Source of the DNA: Rivularia sp. PCC 7116
GTDB taxonomy: Bacteria > Cyanobacteriota > Cyanobacteriia > Cyanobacteriales > Nostocaceae
Direction of reading: 5' to 3'
Assembly (NCBI RefSeq): GCF_000316665.1
Contig: NC_019678.1
Location: 3,348,001 to 3,412,000, forward strand
DNA length: 64,000 nt
Shown here: one piece after another, positions 35,649 to 44,202 of the stretch
How the letters are laid out: each line of letters begins with the position of its first letter
How positions within the stretch are numbered: position 1 is the first letter of the stretch
Program-made: the position numbers and the translations under genes
Notes under the pieces: model-generated
The model's database searches: none
What the model was told of the DNA's origin: nothing
What the model saw: the letters and a program-made list of their open reading frames with translations, nothing else

Positions 35649-36074
35649 ATGCAAATGGAACTTCATGAATTTGGCAAAGAACAGAAAACCACAGAGCTTC
35701 CTCTCATTTTAGCTGTTGAAGACAACGAAGATAATTTATTGATAATTGATTACGTTGTCGATTCTTTGAACTGTAGGTTTATTGGGGAGCCAGATGGAAA
35801 GAAGACTTTGTCAATAGCAAGGAAAACGCAGCCCAATTTAATATTATTAGATATAATGTTGCCCGAAACCAACGGTATAGACTTGTTTCATGATTTAAGG
35901 CAAGACAGTTCTACAAGGCACATACCTATAATTGCTGTAACGGCATTAGCAAGAGCCGAAGAGAAACAGCGAATTATGGAAGCCGGTTTCGATGCTTATA
36001 TAAGCAAGCCGTATATGCTTGAAGAAATCGAAGAGCTAATTTGCCGCTATCTCAATTTGAAACAGAATCCTTAG
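35649..36074 (+). CDS. Single-domain response regulator (CheY/DivK-like)
   Basis: 141 residues from ATG 35649, preceded by GGAG seven bases upstream; an earlier in-frame TTG at 35580 gives a tail unlike the family. The receiver has AVEDNEDN, phosphoacceptor Asp in LLDIMLPETNG, Thr in AVTALAR and Lys in YISKPYML. It is of the CheY/DivK type rather than the Rcp1 type. No output domain. It lies downstream of the ethylene-type kinase and Rcp1-like receiver and converges with the DUF2294 gene, the stops being 4 bp apart. Partner kinase unknown. Confidence 0.85.
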   Translation: MQMELHEFGKEQKTTELPLILAVEDNEDNLLIIDYVVDSLNCRFIGEPDGKKTLSIARKTQPNLILLDIMLPETNGIDLFHDLRQDSSTRHIPIIAVTALARAEEKQRIMEAGFDAYISKPYMLEEIEELICRYLNLKQNP

Positions 36075-36078
36075 TCAT

Positions 36079-36459
36079 TTAACCTTTTTGTTTAAAACTC
36101 GACCCATATTTGTTAGCAAACAAAGCAATTACGCTGACATAATTGGTATCTAAATGAGTGGCAAAAAGTATATTGCTAATTTTGGAAGTTGTCACTTCTT
36201 CAATAATTTGCTTTAATTGTGGCTGTAAAATTTTTTCTATACTATTTCTTGCCTTCTCAACTATCTCCTTGTATCCTGCTGATATTAAAAGTTTTTCTGG
36301 TTTTGTAATCGCATTTTCGACAACAATAGTTAATTTTTTATCTAATAAACGACAGTATATATCTTTAGGTTGATGACCTAACTGATTTATAAACAAACAC
36401 TGTATGCGTTCGGCTAGAATCATTTCTAAATTACTAAAGTCTTCAATTTGAGAATGCAT
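36079..36459 (-). CDS. DUF2294-family protein, paralogue 1
   Basis: 126 residues, soluble. The conserved core reads RIQCLFINQLGHQPKDIYCR, then ISAGYKEIVEKARNSIEKI, matching DUF2294. The function of the family is not established; in bacteria it often sits near stress genes. It faces, at 176 bp, a second DUF2294 gene in the same orientation, so the two form a tandem duplication with about one-third similarity. Weak Shine-Dalgarno. The LFATHLDTNYVSVIALF segment near the end corresponds to the C-terminal strand region of the domain. Confidence 0.85.
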   Translation of the reverse strand: MHSQIEDFSNLEMILAERIQCLFINQLGHQPKDIYCRLLDKKLTIVVENAITKPEKLLISAGYKEIVEKARNSIEKILQPQLKQIIEEVTTSKISNILFATHLDTNYVSVIALFANKYGSSFKQKG

Positions 36460-36635
36460 AATTATTATCCTTCAATAGCAGTTAGAACTTATTTACTTTA
36501 ATGCCCTAAGATAAATCAAATTGCTGATAATTCAGAGAAAGAGGTAGAAAGTTCCTATATTTAACTTATGCTTTATAGGTTGTTTATAAATGATTGTTGC
36601 TAAAAATCTTTCTACCACTCAAATATCAATTAACA

Positions 36636-37073
36636 TTAGTCACTTGAAGAATGATTTCCATTTTTACCATTAGATGGTTTTGGTTTTGCTTTAGGAATAG
36701 CATCTGGGTTACGAACTTCGGGAGTTTGTGACAGCACAACAACTATACCGCTTCTACCAGTTTTTAAAGTCGCATCGCCCATTAAATCTAAAACTTTTAC
36801 CTCTAAAACTTCCTCAATTAATTTCTTTAGATTAGGTTCTATTGCATCATCTAAACCAGAACGTACTTGTTCTGCTAAGTCTTCTTGCCCTTGTTCGACT
36901 AACAATTGCTCTGCTGGAGTTATAGAATCTTCCATAACAATTGCTAAGGAGTCATCAAAAAGCTGGCAAATAACTTTTGCCGGTCTATGTCCTAATTGAT
37001 TAGAATATAAACCTTGAATACGTTGTGAAAGTTCTCTTTCTCTTTGTCCGCGAGTCGGAATTGAAATTTTCAT
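36636..37073 (-). CDS. DUF2294-family protein, paralogue 2
   Basis: 145 residues with the same core as its neighbour (RIQGLYSNQLGHRPAKVICQ; EDLAEQVRSGLDDAIEPNL), plus a C-terminal Pro/Lys/Asn-rich tail (PKAKPKPSNGKNGNHSSSD) that neighbour lacks. A good Shine-Dalgarno (GGAGAG) precedes the ATG by 6 bases. Function unknown; both paralogues sit between receiver genes and a universal stress protein gene, all but the receivers on the minus strand. The shared orientation suggests joint expression. Confidence 0.85.
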   Translation of the reverse strand: MKISIPTRGQRERELSQRIQGLYSNQLGHRPAKVICQLFDDSLAIVMEDSITPAEQLLVEQGQEDLAEQVRSGLDDAIEPNLKKLIEEVLEVKVLDLMGDATLKTGRSGIVVVLSQTPEVRNPDAIPKAKPKPSNGKNGNHSSSD

Positions 37074-37382
37074 TTATGCTCTCCAGCTAAGTTTTGACCG
37101 CTATCGATAAGTCTTTACTAATACTTAGTACGTGCAACTGCACTTATACTGTCTACAACTTTATTTCTCAGTACAGATAACTGTTAAGTTAGCTAAACAT
37201 TTGAAACAAATTGAGTTATCAAAAGCAGTGATACTTAATCTACTTGCAGCTCGTATCTAAGAATCATTTAATAGAATACAGGTTAAAAAGCTTGAAAACA
37301 GCATTCTCGTGACAGAGATTAAGTAATTATTAATTAGCTCTTTAGATGTAAATTTATCTAAATAAATAATAATTTTCTATAC

Positions 37383-37892
37383 TTATTGAATGACCAAGAT
37401 AGCGCAAGGTGCATGATGAAGTACGTAATTGCTAACGCTACCTAATAAGGCTTCAGCAATAGCGTTATGCCCTTTGCGACCCAAAATTATCAAGTCTACA
37501 TTTAAATCTTGAGCAATTCTGCAAATTTGAGAACCTGTATTTCCTGTGGATTCATAACATTTACATTCGACAGAAACACCCAGTGAAGAAGCTTGTTTTT
37601 GATACAGTGCTAAATGTTTTTCAACTTGCTGATGCTTAGTAATATTGGCTTCTTTTATTAAGTCTATATTCACCATTGCTGGAGACATAGTACTTGCAGA
37701 AGGGGTTACAGGTATAGCATATCCAGTATCTAATCCCGTTTGAGACATCATTGCCATTTCCGTTAGATCGGACAAACAGTGAATTAAACTTAGTTGCGCT
37801 CCGACATTTTTAGCTAAATTTAATGCTTCAGAAAATACTGATTCGTCTCTGGGTGAAAGTTCTAGAGCTACAAGGATTTTTTGGAAAGTCAT
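37383..37892 (-). CDS. Universal stress protein (UspA family)
   Basis: 169 residues. Starts MTFQKILVALELSPRDESVF and ends with the ATP-binding pattern G-x2-G-x9-G-S: ILGRKGHNAIAEALLGSVSN, so this is the nucleotide-binding type of USP. A 50-residue middle insert rich in Ser, Thr and Met (MMSQTGLDTGYAIPVTPSAS) is longer than in E. coli UspA. These are cytoplasmic stress-response proteins. It shares strand with the DUF2294 genes. Confidence 0.92.
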   Translation of the reverse strand: MTFQKILVALELSPRDESVFSEALNLAKNVGAQLSLIHCLSDLTEMAMMSQTGLDTGYAIPVTPSASTMSPAMVNIDLIKEANITKHQQVEKHLALYQKQASSLGVSVECKCYESTGNTGSQICRIAQDLNVDLIILGRKGHNAIAEALLGSVSNYVLHHAPCAILVIQ

Positions 37893-38418
37893 TTCATTTT
37901 GTTTCCTATATTTTGGGTTTACTAGTGCGCCTTGCTTATTGCTATTTGAAGCTAAGAATTATAAGATTTGTAACTTTAGACTATCTTGGTTTACACTTAT
38001 AAGGGAGTACAAGTAATGTACTATTAGACACTTATGAACCATATACAGAATTTTAAATAACTATCTTTTTTTATTAAGTTAACTCCAACTACTTAAGAAC
38101 TGTTAAAAATCTCATATTATTTTTACTTTTGAACAAAACTGTGAGATGAATATATGTTTCAAGTGAATATTTTTTCTTGCACCTAAATTATAGACGTTTG
38201 GGTAAAATTAGTTAACTATCTATATAGGCAAATATAAGCTTCATGATTCGCTCAAAAGGTAGAGACTAGTATCTATCTAATTGACTCTTTACCGAGCAAA
38301 AATGTAACTGATAGATTTTATGAGTTAGTTCATTAGACAGAATAAATATAGCAACGAGGCTTCTACAATGTAATTTCTACAGAATTATGATTGTTTAACT
38401 TATCAACTAAAAATAATT
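37893..38418. other. 526-bp AT-rich divergent intergenic region
   Basis: Separates the minus-strand USP gene from the plus-strand general stress gene. I see no gene, repeat family or convincing promoter in it; A/T-rich throughout. Confidence 0.45.
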
Positions 38419-39357
38419 ATGACATCCGAATATAAGAGAGCAGTTGGTGTTTTTACGACTCGCAAAGATGCAGAAAGTGCATTACAAGAATTGAAAGAAT
38501 CTAACTTTCCCATGGATAAAGTTTCTGTAATTGCACGGCAACCGGAAGAAAGCGAGGATATTGCAGGTATCGAAGTTAAGGAAAATGTCGGGAATAAAGC
38601 CGATGAAGGGGCTGCTACTGGAGCTTTTACCGGTGGTGCTTTAGGAGGAATTACCGGTTTACTCGTAGGTTTGGGAATGTTAGCAATACCAGGTGTAGGT
38701 CCAATTATGCTAGCGGGTGCAGAAGCAACTGCGATCGCAACTACGGTAGCAGGAGGGGCAATCGGTGCTGCTAGTGGGGGATTAGTTGGAGCGCTACTAG
38801 GTTTAGGAATTCCTGAAGAACGAGCAAAGGTATATAGCGAGCTTGTTTCAAAGGGTAGTTATTTAGTCGCTGTCAAAGGAACTGAAGCACAAATCAGTCA
38901 GGCTCAAGACATTTTGAGTCGTCGGGGTATTAAAGAATGGGGTGTATATGATATTCCCACTTCTCCAGCAGACGAGATGGAAGGGAAAGTTTTAGGTAAC
39001 TATAAATATATAGTTGGTGTATATCGAATGCGTCACAACCTGAAAGATGCAATTAGTGCCATGAGAGATACTAATTTTCCTATGACGCAAATGTATGTAG
39101 TAGAGAAAAATCCCCCACCTTTTGCAAGTATCAATTCCATTGATGTGAAAGCTAATCTAGAAAACTATGCCGGTTTGGGAATATCCGCAGAAAGAAAAAG
39201 ACATTACGACCAATTATTAGAAAGGGGTAATTATTTAATAGTGCTGAGTGGAAACGATGATGAAATAGCTGAAGCTGAATCAGTTTTAAAACAACATAGT
39301 ATTGAAGATTTAAGCATTCACGATCCTGCCATGATATCAGTGAGCAGTGAGCAGTGA
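38419..39357 (+). CDS. General stress protein with glycine-zipper membrane segment
   Basis: 312 residues. Two copies of a ~65-residue alpha/beta module (RAVGVFTTRKDAESALQELK...; YIVGVYRMRHNLKDAISAMR...), each ending in a GxYLV strand (GSYLVAVKG; GNYLIVLSG), surround a glycine/alanine-rich hydrophobic segment (about 68-150: GALGGITGLLVGLGMLAI, AGGAIGAASGGLVGALLG) of glycine-zipper type. This is the YflT/DUF1269-like general stress protein architecture; its biochemical role is unknown, membrane association likely. The C-terminus SVSSEQ and its stop are encoded by the CAGTGAG array that begins at 39339, as in the kinase at 2987. Confidence 0.85.
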   Translation: MTSEYKRAVGVFTTRKDAESALQELKESNFPMDKVSVIARQPEESEDIAGIEVKENVGNKADEGAATGAFTGGALGGITGLLVGLGMLAIPGVGPIMLAGAEATAIATTVAGGAIGAASGGLVGALLGLGIPEERAKVYSELVSKGSYLVAVKGTEAQISQAQDILSRRGIKEWGVYDIPTSPADEMEGKVLGNYKYIVGVYRMRHNLKDAISAMRDTNFPMTQMYVVEKNPPPFASINSIDVKANLENYAGLGISAERKRHYDQLLERGNYLIVLSGNDDEIAEAESVLKQHSIEDLSIHDPAMISVSSEQ

Positions 39358-39396
39358 GTAGTGAGCAGTGAGTAGTTCTAAGTAGCGAGTAGCCCT
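39339..39396 (+). repeat. Heptamer array overlapping the general stress protein gene
   Basis: Units CAGTGAG, CAGTGAG, TAGTGAG, CAGTGAG, TAGTTCT. It encodes the last six residues and stop of the gene before it. Confidence 0.9.
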
Positions 39397-39509
39397 TCGG
39401 GTACAACAGTTTGCTTATGCCGGGGAACCCATCCACCGCAACTGTTTCACAAGTAGCGAGTCAGAAATTATCAATGCCCCTTGCCCCTTCCCCCGTGCCC
39501 AGTTATAAA

Positions 39510-41006
39510 TTAGCTCTTTCCTCTTATTTTCTTCCCAACTTCAGAGAAAAGAATCAAAACTGGGATAATTTCTAATCTTCCCATCCACATAAATATAATT
39601 AAAGTTAGTTTTCCCAACCAAGGTAGTTCGGGACTGGTTATACCTACGGATAAACCCACACTTCCTAAAGCGGAGGCAGATTCAAACAAAACATCGCTCA
39701 AACTATAGTCTGGTAACGCTAACTGTAATAAAATAAATACGCCAATAATTAATATTACTATCCATAAAAAACCCAAAACTGCTGCTGCTTCTATTTTACG
39801 GGTGGCTTCCGTTTCATTCAAAACTTCACCATCAAGCCTATAACTCATTGATTCATCAGATTTCAAAGAAATTCTGCGAAGTCTCCAAACTGCTCCTTTA
39901 GATAAAAATACCAATCTATTCAGCTTAAATCCACCAACAGTAGAACCCGCAGTACCACCGACAATCATAGCTAAAGTTAGTAGTAATTTGGCGCTGTTGC
40001 TCCAATCATATAAATCAATAGTATTAAACCCGCAAGTCCCAAAAGCAGAAGCCCATTGAAAAACTGTATGCAGCCATAAAGGAGAACCGAAAAAGCTGTA
40101 ATTTATCAAACCTAAAAAAGCAATTCCGCTAGCCAATAAAAGCCATAAAGCCTGATGTTGATTATCGCTCCATAATGCTGAGAAACGTCCTTTTGTTAAC
40201 AACCGATAGTGAACGGGGAAACTAACAGCTCCGATAATCATAGTCGGAATAACAGCCATTTGAATTATTGAAGAATAAGAACCAATACTATCATCGCGAA
40301 CGCTAAACCCTCCGGTAGACATTCCTGCCATTCCGTGGTTTAATGCATCCCACCAAGGCATTCCGGCAATTCTAAATATAAAAATACTAGCAATCGTATA
40401 TATTAAATAAATCCACCAAATTCTTCTGGCTGTAGCTTGCACGTTAGATGCAATTCTTTTTTCTCTTCCTTCACTGGAATAAAGTTGATAAGCATCAGTA
40501 GTAGTTTCTAATAACGATATCACTAAAACTATAACTCCTACACCACCAATCCATTCCATAAAACTTCGCCACCACTGCAAACTACGAGGTAGTTGACTGG
40601 CGCGAAGTGCAACCGATAAACCAGTACTAGTAAACCCAGAGAAAGCTTCAAATAAAGCATTCCAAGGGTTTTGAAAATTTAGAATAGTTTGAGATGTTTC
40701 AGAAGCTGCCGCTAAATTAGAGGCTACCATTAAAAATGGGATTGCTCCGATAATTGGTACAATTAACCAACATAAAGCCGCAGTAATCATAGCGTGCCTA
40801 ATTTTTGTTTCCTCAGCGCCACGAGAAAATAAACGGTATAGTAGTTGTCCAATTATTAAAGGTATAATACCGCAGATTATGAAAGGTAATATTGCATAAA
40901 ATTCACCCCATAATAAACAAACCGGTATTGAGAAGAAAGCCATTATTGCCGGTACGTGAAGAAATAAACCGATATCGCGAAGAATGGTTTTAGTGTAAGA
41001 ATTCAT
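39510..41006 (-). CDS. TrkH/KtrB-family potassium uptake protein
   Basis: 498 residues with ten or more transmembrane helices and four pore-loop repeats of the TrkH/KtrB kind, visible as FEAFSGFTSTGLS, NHGMAGMSTGGFSV, FGTCGFNTIDL and ESASALGSVGLSVG: each has the conserved Gly of the selectivity filter. It conducts K+ (or Na+) across the inner membrane, normally with a cytoplasmic TrkA/KtrA regulator, not present in the window. Together with the Na/Ca antiporter and cation-chloride permease it makes this region rich in ion transporters. Alone on its strand; convergent with the general stress gene. Confidence 0.92.
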   Translation of the reverse strand: MNSYTKTILRDIGLFLHVPAIMAFFSIPVCLLWGEFYAILPFIICGIIPLIIGQLLYRLFSRGAEETKIRHAMITAALCWLIVPIIGAIPFLMVASNLAAASETSQTILNFQNPWNALFEAFSGFTSTGLSVALRASQLPRSLQWWRSFMEWIGGVGVIVLVISLLETTTDAYQLYSSEGREKRIASNVQATARRIWWIYLIYTIASIFIFRIAGMPWWDALNHGMAGMSTGGFSVRDDSIGSYSSIIQMAVIPTMIIGAVSFPVHYRLLTKGRFSALWSDNQHQALWLLLASGIAFLGLINYSFFGSPLWLHTVFQWASAFGTCGFNTIDLYDWSNSAKLLLTLAMIVGGTAGSTVGGFKLNRLVFLSKGAVWRLRRISLKSDESMSYRLDGEVLNETEATRKIEAAAVLGFLWIVILIIGVFILLQLALPDYSLSDVLFESASALGSVGLSVGITSPELPWLGKLTLIIFMWMGRLEIIPVLILFSEVGKKIRGKS

Positions 41007-41390
41007 TTAGCTGTGACCAATAAACGGTAATCGGTATTAAAATTAAAATAACTGTATAAATTATTATGATAATTTTAATCTTGATTCCTATTTACTGAAA
41101 CCAACTAAAGATTAATATGTATTTTTTTTGATCTATCTAAAGACTTAACTTTATAAGTTTGGAATTAGTGGCTAGAATTGATGAGTTATATGTTTAAAAT
41201 AATTAATTGGTAAATGATTAACAACTGGTTACTGTTAGCTGCTATTTTTTGCTAAAAGCTGTATATACTTCTCGTTACTTTTGGCTTGCTGCCATTTTTA
41301 TTTAAATATTACCGTTGATTTTGCTTTAATTGTTTCATATTGGTAAATGGTAATTGATAACCGACGATGTACACCCTAACGGTGAACAAC
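41007..41390. other. Intergenic region between trkH-type and catalase genes
   Basis: AT-rich; carries the trkH-type promoter region and, at its right end, the terminator of the catalase gene. Short heptamer-like TGGTAAT units near 41341. No gene. Confidence 0.5.
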
Positions 41391-41421
41391 TAAAAAGAGG
41401 AAAAGGTAAAATTCCTTTTCC
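41391..41421 (-). terminator. Rho-independent terminator of the manganese catalase gene
   Basis: On the minus strand: GGAAAAGG-loop-CCTTTTCC followed by TCTTTTTAG, ~35 bases beyond the stop codon. Confidence 0.8.
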
Positions 41422-41454
41422 CCGTTCATAGCTATCTAACGTTTACGAACAACT

Positions 41455-42144
41455 TTATGCCTTCTCCTTCATGGGATCTGCGATGTAGCGGAAGTTCTCA
41501 TCGGAGTTCCAGGGGCCTCGTTCGTCTTTACCATTGGTAGACAAGTTGTAGTAAATATCTACAGTGGAATCTGGTTGGATATTACCAAAGAATGGATCGG
41601 TTAATTTACCCATAGAATCCAGTGCTTTCATAAACATCTTGGTGTGGGAAATTTCCCGAGTTAACAAGTGTACCAAGGTTTCTTTGGTTCCCGAGTCTGG
41701 CGCTAATTGAATCAAAGATTCATAAGTAGTACGCGCACCTGCTTCTGCTGCGATGTTTGCACGTAAATCACGTACCATACTTCCACCTTCATTCAAGTAA
41801 GTTGCAGTCCAAGCAGAACCCTGAGAATCTAGGAAGTGAGGTCCTTTTCCGCGAACTGCAAACAGAGTACTTTTGAATGCATCTGTTTGATCGACATTTG
41901 AAGTATGCACTTCGATGAGTTTACCAATCATTTCCAAATGGCTAAACTCTTCGGTAGCGATATCTTGCAGCATATCTCTGATACCTGCATCTTCGGTGTG
42001 GAAAGACTGTACCCAATACTGTAGAGCCGCAGAAAGTTCTCCAGTTGCACCACCAAATTGTTCGAGTAAAAGTTGAGCAAAACGAGGATTTGGTTCGTCA
42101 ATTTTTACTTCTTTTTCAATTAATTCTTTTTTGTGAAAAAACAT
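41455..42144 (-). CDS. Manganese catalase family protein
   Basis: 229 residues, a ferritin-like four-helix bundle. It decomposes hydrogen peroxide using a di-manganese centre. The ligands are recognisable: Glu in GATGELSAALQY, the ExxH pair in ATEEFSHLEMIG, Glu in AAEAGARTTYE and the second ExxH in REISHTKMFM. Length and C-terminal end (DENFRYIADPM) fit non-haem catalases of the short type. Strong Shine-Dalgarno (GAGGGA). Terminator ~35 bases after the stop, so monocistronic. Protection against oxidative stress fits neighbours (USP, general stress, Rieske-FAD protein). Confidence 0.93.
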   Translation of the reverse strand: MFFHKKELIEKEVKIDEPNPRFAQLLLEQFGGATGELSAALQYWVQSFHTEDAGIRDMLQDIATEEFSHLEMIGKLIEVHTSNVDQTDAFKSTLFAVRGKGPHFLDSQGSAWTATYLNEGGSMVRDLRANIAAEAGARTTYESLIQLAPDSGTKETLVHLLTREISHTKMFMKALDSMGKLTDPFFGNIQPDSTVDIYYNLSTNGKDERGPWNSDENFRYIADPMKEKA

Positions 42145-42520
42145 TAACTCAGTTCCCTCTCTTTTCGGACAGCATCTATAAGATTTAATCCAGTTATTTA
42201 AAAAATAAATAATACTGAATTTAATTTCTATTTCTCTTTTCTCTTACCGATATTAGGCGATGAGGCTTTCAAAAAACCTTCACCGCTGGGTAGATTGTAA
42301 AATTATATTTTTATGTAAAAAGAAGTAGAGATAAGTTCAACATAAGGATGATTCATCAAAAAATTAGACCTCGTCACAGAAGAATGTATTGCGAGTTTTC
42401 TCAAAAATAAAAATGAAATTACCCCTATAGCTAGATTGATTTATTTTTTATTTTGTTAAAAATAAATTAATGTAGAACAATATTTGTAAGTCCTATTTTA
42501 TAAAGCCATCACAGTTTGCT
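42145..42520. other. Divergent intergenic region, 376 bp
   Basis: AT-rich spacer with a GAGGCTTTC-AAAAAA-CCTTCACC hairpin-like stretch near 42260. No gene. Holds promoters of the catalase and lipid kinase genes. Confidence 0.45.
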
Positions 42521-43501
42521 ATGAGTCGTCAAAAAGCTTGCTTAATTTTTAACCCCGTTAGTGGTAACGCTGACTCCGAACAGGAATTAGAGAGAATAAA
42601 ACAACTTTTATCCACTCAATTCGATTTAGATATTAAATTTACAACTAAGGAAGTTGGCGCAGATAAATTAGCGAACGTTGCTGTAGAGAACAATTTTGAC
42701 ATCATAATTGCTGCTGGTGGTGACGGAACTCTTTCTGAAGCCGCCAGAGCTTTAGGAGAAACTACTATTCCTTTGGGTGTGATTCCTAGAGGTACAGCTA
42801 ATGCTTTTGCTTCCGCTTTAGGAATACCCGATACTTTAGATGAAGCTTGCGAAACGATTTTATCTGGTAAAACTCGTCGAATTGATATTGGTAGATGCAA
42901 CGGAAAATTAATGACGTTGTTAGCTGGAATCGGTTTTGAAGCTGAAACTGTTGAAAATGCTTCCCGAGATGCCAAACAACGGTGGGGTGCTTTGGCTTAT
43001 TTGGTTTCGGGAATACAGCAACTACGGGAAATAGAACTGTTTGATGCTGAAATTGAAACCGACGATAAAATTATTCGCGTTTCTGCCGGTGCTTTGACTG
43101 TAGCTAACGCAGCACCACCCACATCTATATTGGCTCAGGGACCTGCTGGTATTCTTTATGACGATGGTCTGCTTGATATTACTATTATTTCTTCCAACAC
43201 TTGGGCATCAGCGATCGCAGCTTCTTATCACTTACTGCAAAGTGGTTTGCGGGGAGATGCAGCCAAACGAGACGATATTGGCTACATCAGAACTAAGCGC
43301 GTTAAAATCACTACCGATCCACCGCAGAAAATTGTCCTAGATGGTGAAATGATTGGTAATACACCTTTGGAAGTTGAATGCGTCCCCGGTGGCTTAACGG
43401 TAATGGTACCGATGTTACCAGCAGAGAAGGTTTCTGAAAAGCTAGAAGGTTTGCCAGATTTAGAAATTGAAGAAAAATCTTCTGCAGTCACTAATGAGTG
43501 A
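42521..43501 (+). CDS. Diacylglycerol/lipid kinase family protein (YegS/BmrU-like)
   Basis: 326 residues with the DAGK catalytic motifs: NPVSGNADSEQ at the N-terminus, the nucleotide-binding IIAAGGDGTLSEAARAL and IPRGTANAFASALGIP, and the C-terminal beta domain with VVLDGEMIGNTPLEVECVPG. Such enzymes phosphorylate diacylglycerol or a related lipid at the membrane surface and are soluble. The exact lipid is not defined. ATG start. It is divergent from the manganese catalase gene. A HIP1 octamer falls near residue 230. Confidence 0.9.
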   Translation: MSRQKACLIFNPVSGNADSEQELERIKQLLSTQFDLDIKFTTKEVGADKLANVAVENNFDIIIAAGGDGTLSEAARALGETTIPLGVIPRGTANAFASALGIPDTLDEACETILSGKTRRIDIGRCNGKLMTLLAGIGFEAETVENASRDAKQRWGALAYLVSGIQQLREIELFDAEIETDDKIIRVSAGALTVANAAPPTSILAQGPAGILYDDGLLDITIISSNTWASAIAASYHLLQSGLRGDAAKRDDIGYIRTKRVKITTDPPQKIVLDGEMIGNTPLEVECVPGGLTVMVPMLPAEKVSEKLEGLPDLEIEEKSSAVTNE

Positions 43502-44202
43502 ATAAGAGATACACAAAAATAACGTAATGCTGTCATTACCAATGACGGTTATTTCAACGCATCATTTTTAATAACCGTCTTGGTTAGAAATTCCGAGACT
43601 CAAATGTAAAGTCTGATAAATCAGACATCTTGCACCATTCTCAACAACCGCCTTAGAATAAATTCTCAGGCTAATACACAAAGTCTGATAAATCATACTG
43701 GGCAAGGCTTTTAGTGCTTTTAAGCCACTTTTTATATTAGCCCTAAAATTGAGATAAAACCGGAAATTTAAGCATAGGGGAATAGTGCAAGATGTTAGTA
43801 TCAAAAAATTGCCAAATAAATTTATTGCATTTAGCTACTACAAAGCGTCTGAACATATTTTTTGGATAAAACCATATAGCATTTATTTAAAAATGTATAT
43901 ATCTAAAGTGTAATAAAAGTCTAATACTTAAGAATTATATTTTATAAATTCGAGCTTCATCTAAATCTTCTTGGAGAGAGAGTCATAAATTTACAAAAAT
44001 TTTGATAATTAAGCAACGCTAAATAATTAATTTTTTCAACTATGTAACGACACTTATGCCTCTCGTTACCATGTTTTGATGACAATAATCCAGAAGCTGT
44101 AAATTTATATTCTATCTACAATTGGCTTCTCGAAAAAAGTCTATTAATTTCTAATACTGGCAGCAGAAAATCTAAATCGAAGTGTTATTAAGAACAAGTA
44201 TT
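43502..44202. other. 700-bp intergenic region with a duplicated palindromic element
   Basis: Starts with two degenerate tandem ~72-bp units (see 43571-43715); the remainder is AT-rich without coding potential. A 78-codon open frame across the repeat has no protein-like features. Confidence 0.5.
43571..43715. repeat. Two tandem ~72-bp repeat units with AGTCTGATAAATCA core
   Basis: Unit 1 (from AACCGTCTTGG at 43574) and unit 2 (from AACCGCCTTAG at 43647) align over ~55 bases, ending in GTCTGATAAATCA in both (43611-43623 and 43683-43695). GTCTGATAAATCAGAC of unit 1 is a hairpin. Origin unknown. Confidence 0.7.

Noticed and set aside
36158-36373. 71-codon plus-strand frame opposite the first DUF2294 gene
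   Set aside because: Antisense shadow of a gene with recognisable family motifs.
43571-43715. CRISPR array
   Set aside because: Only two degenerate units, no exact repeats or spacers, and no cas genes.
43568-43804. 78-codon minus-strand frame
   Set aside because: Its sequence runs through the two-unit repeat and shows no protein-like composition.
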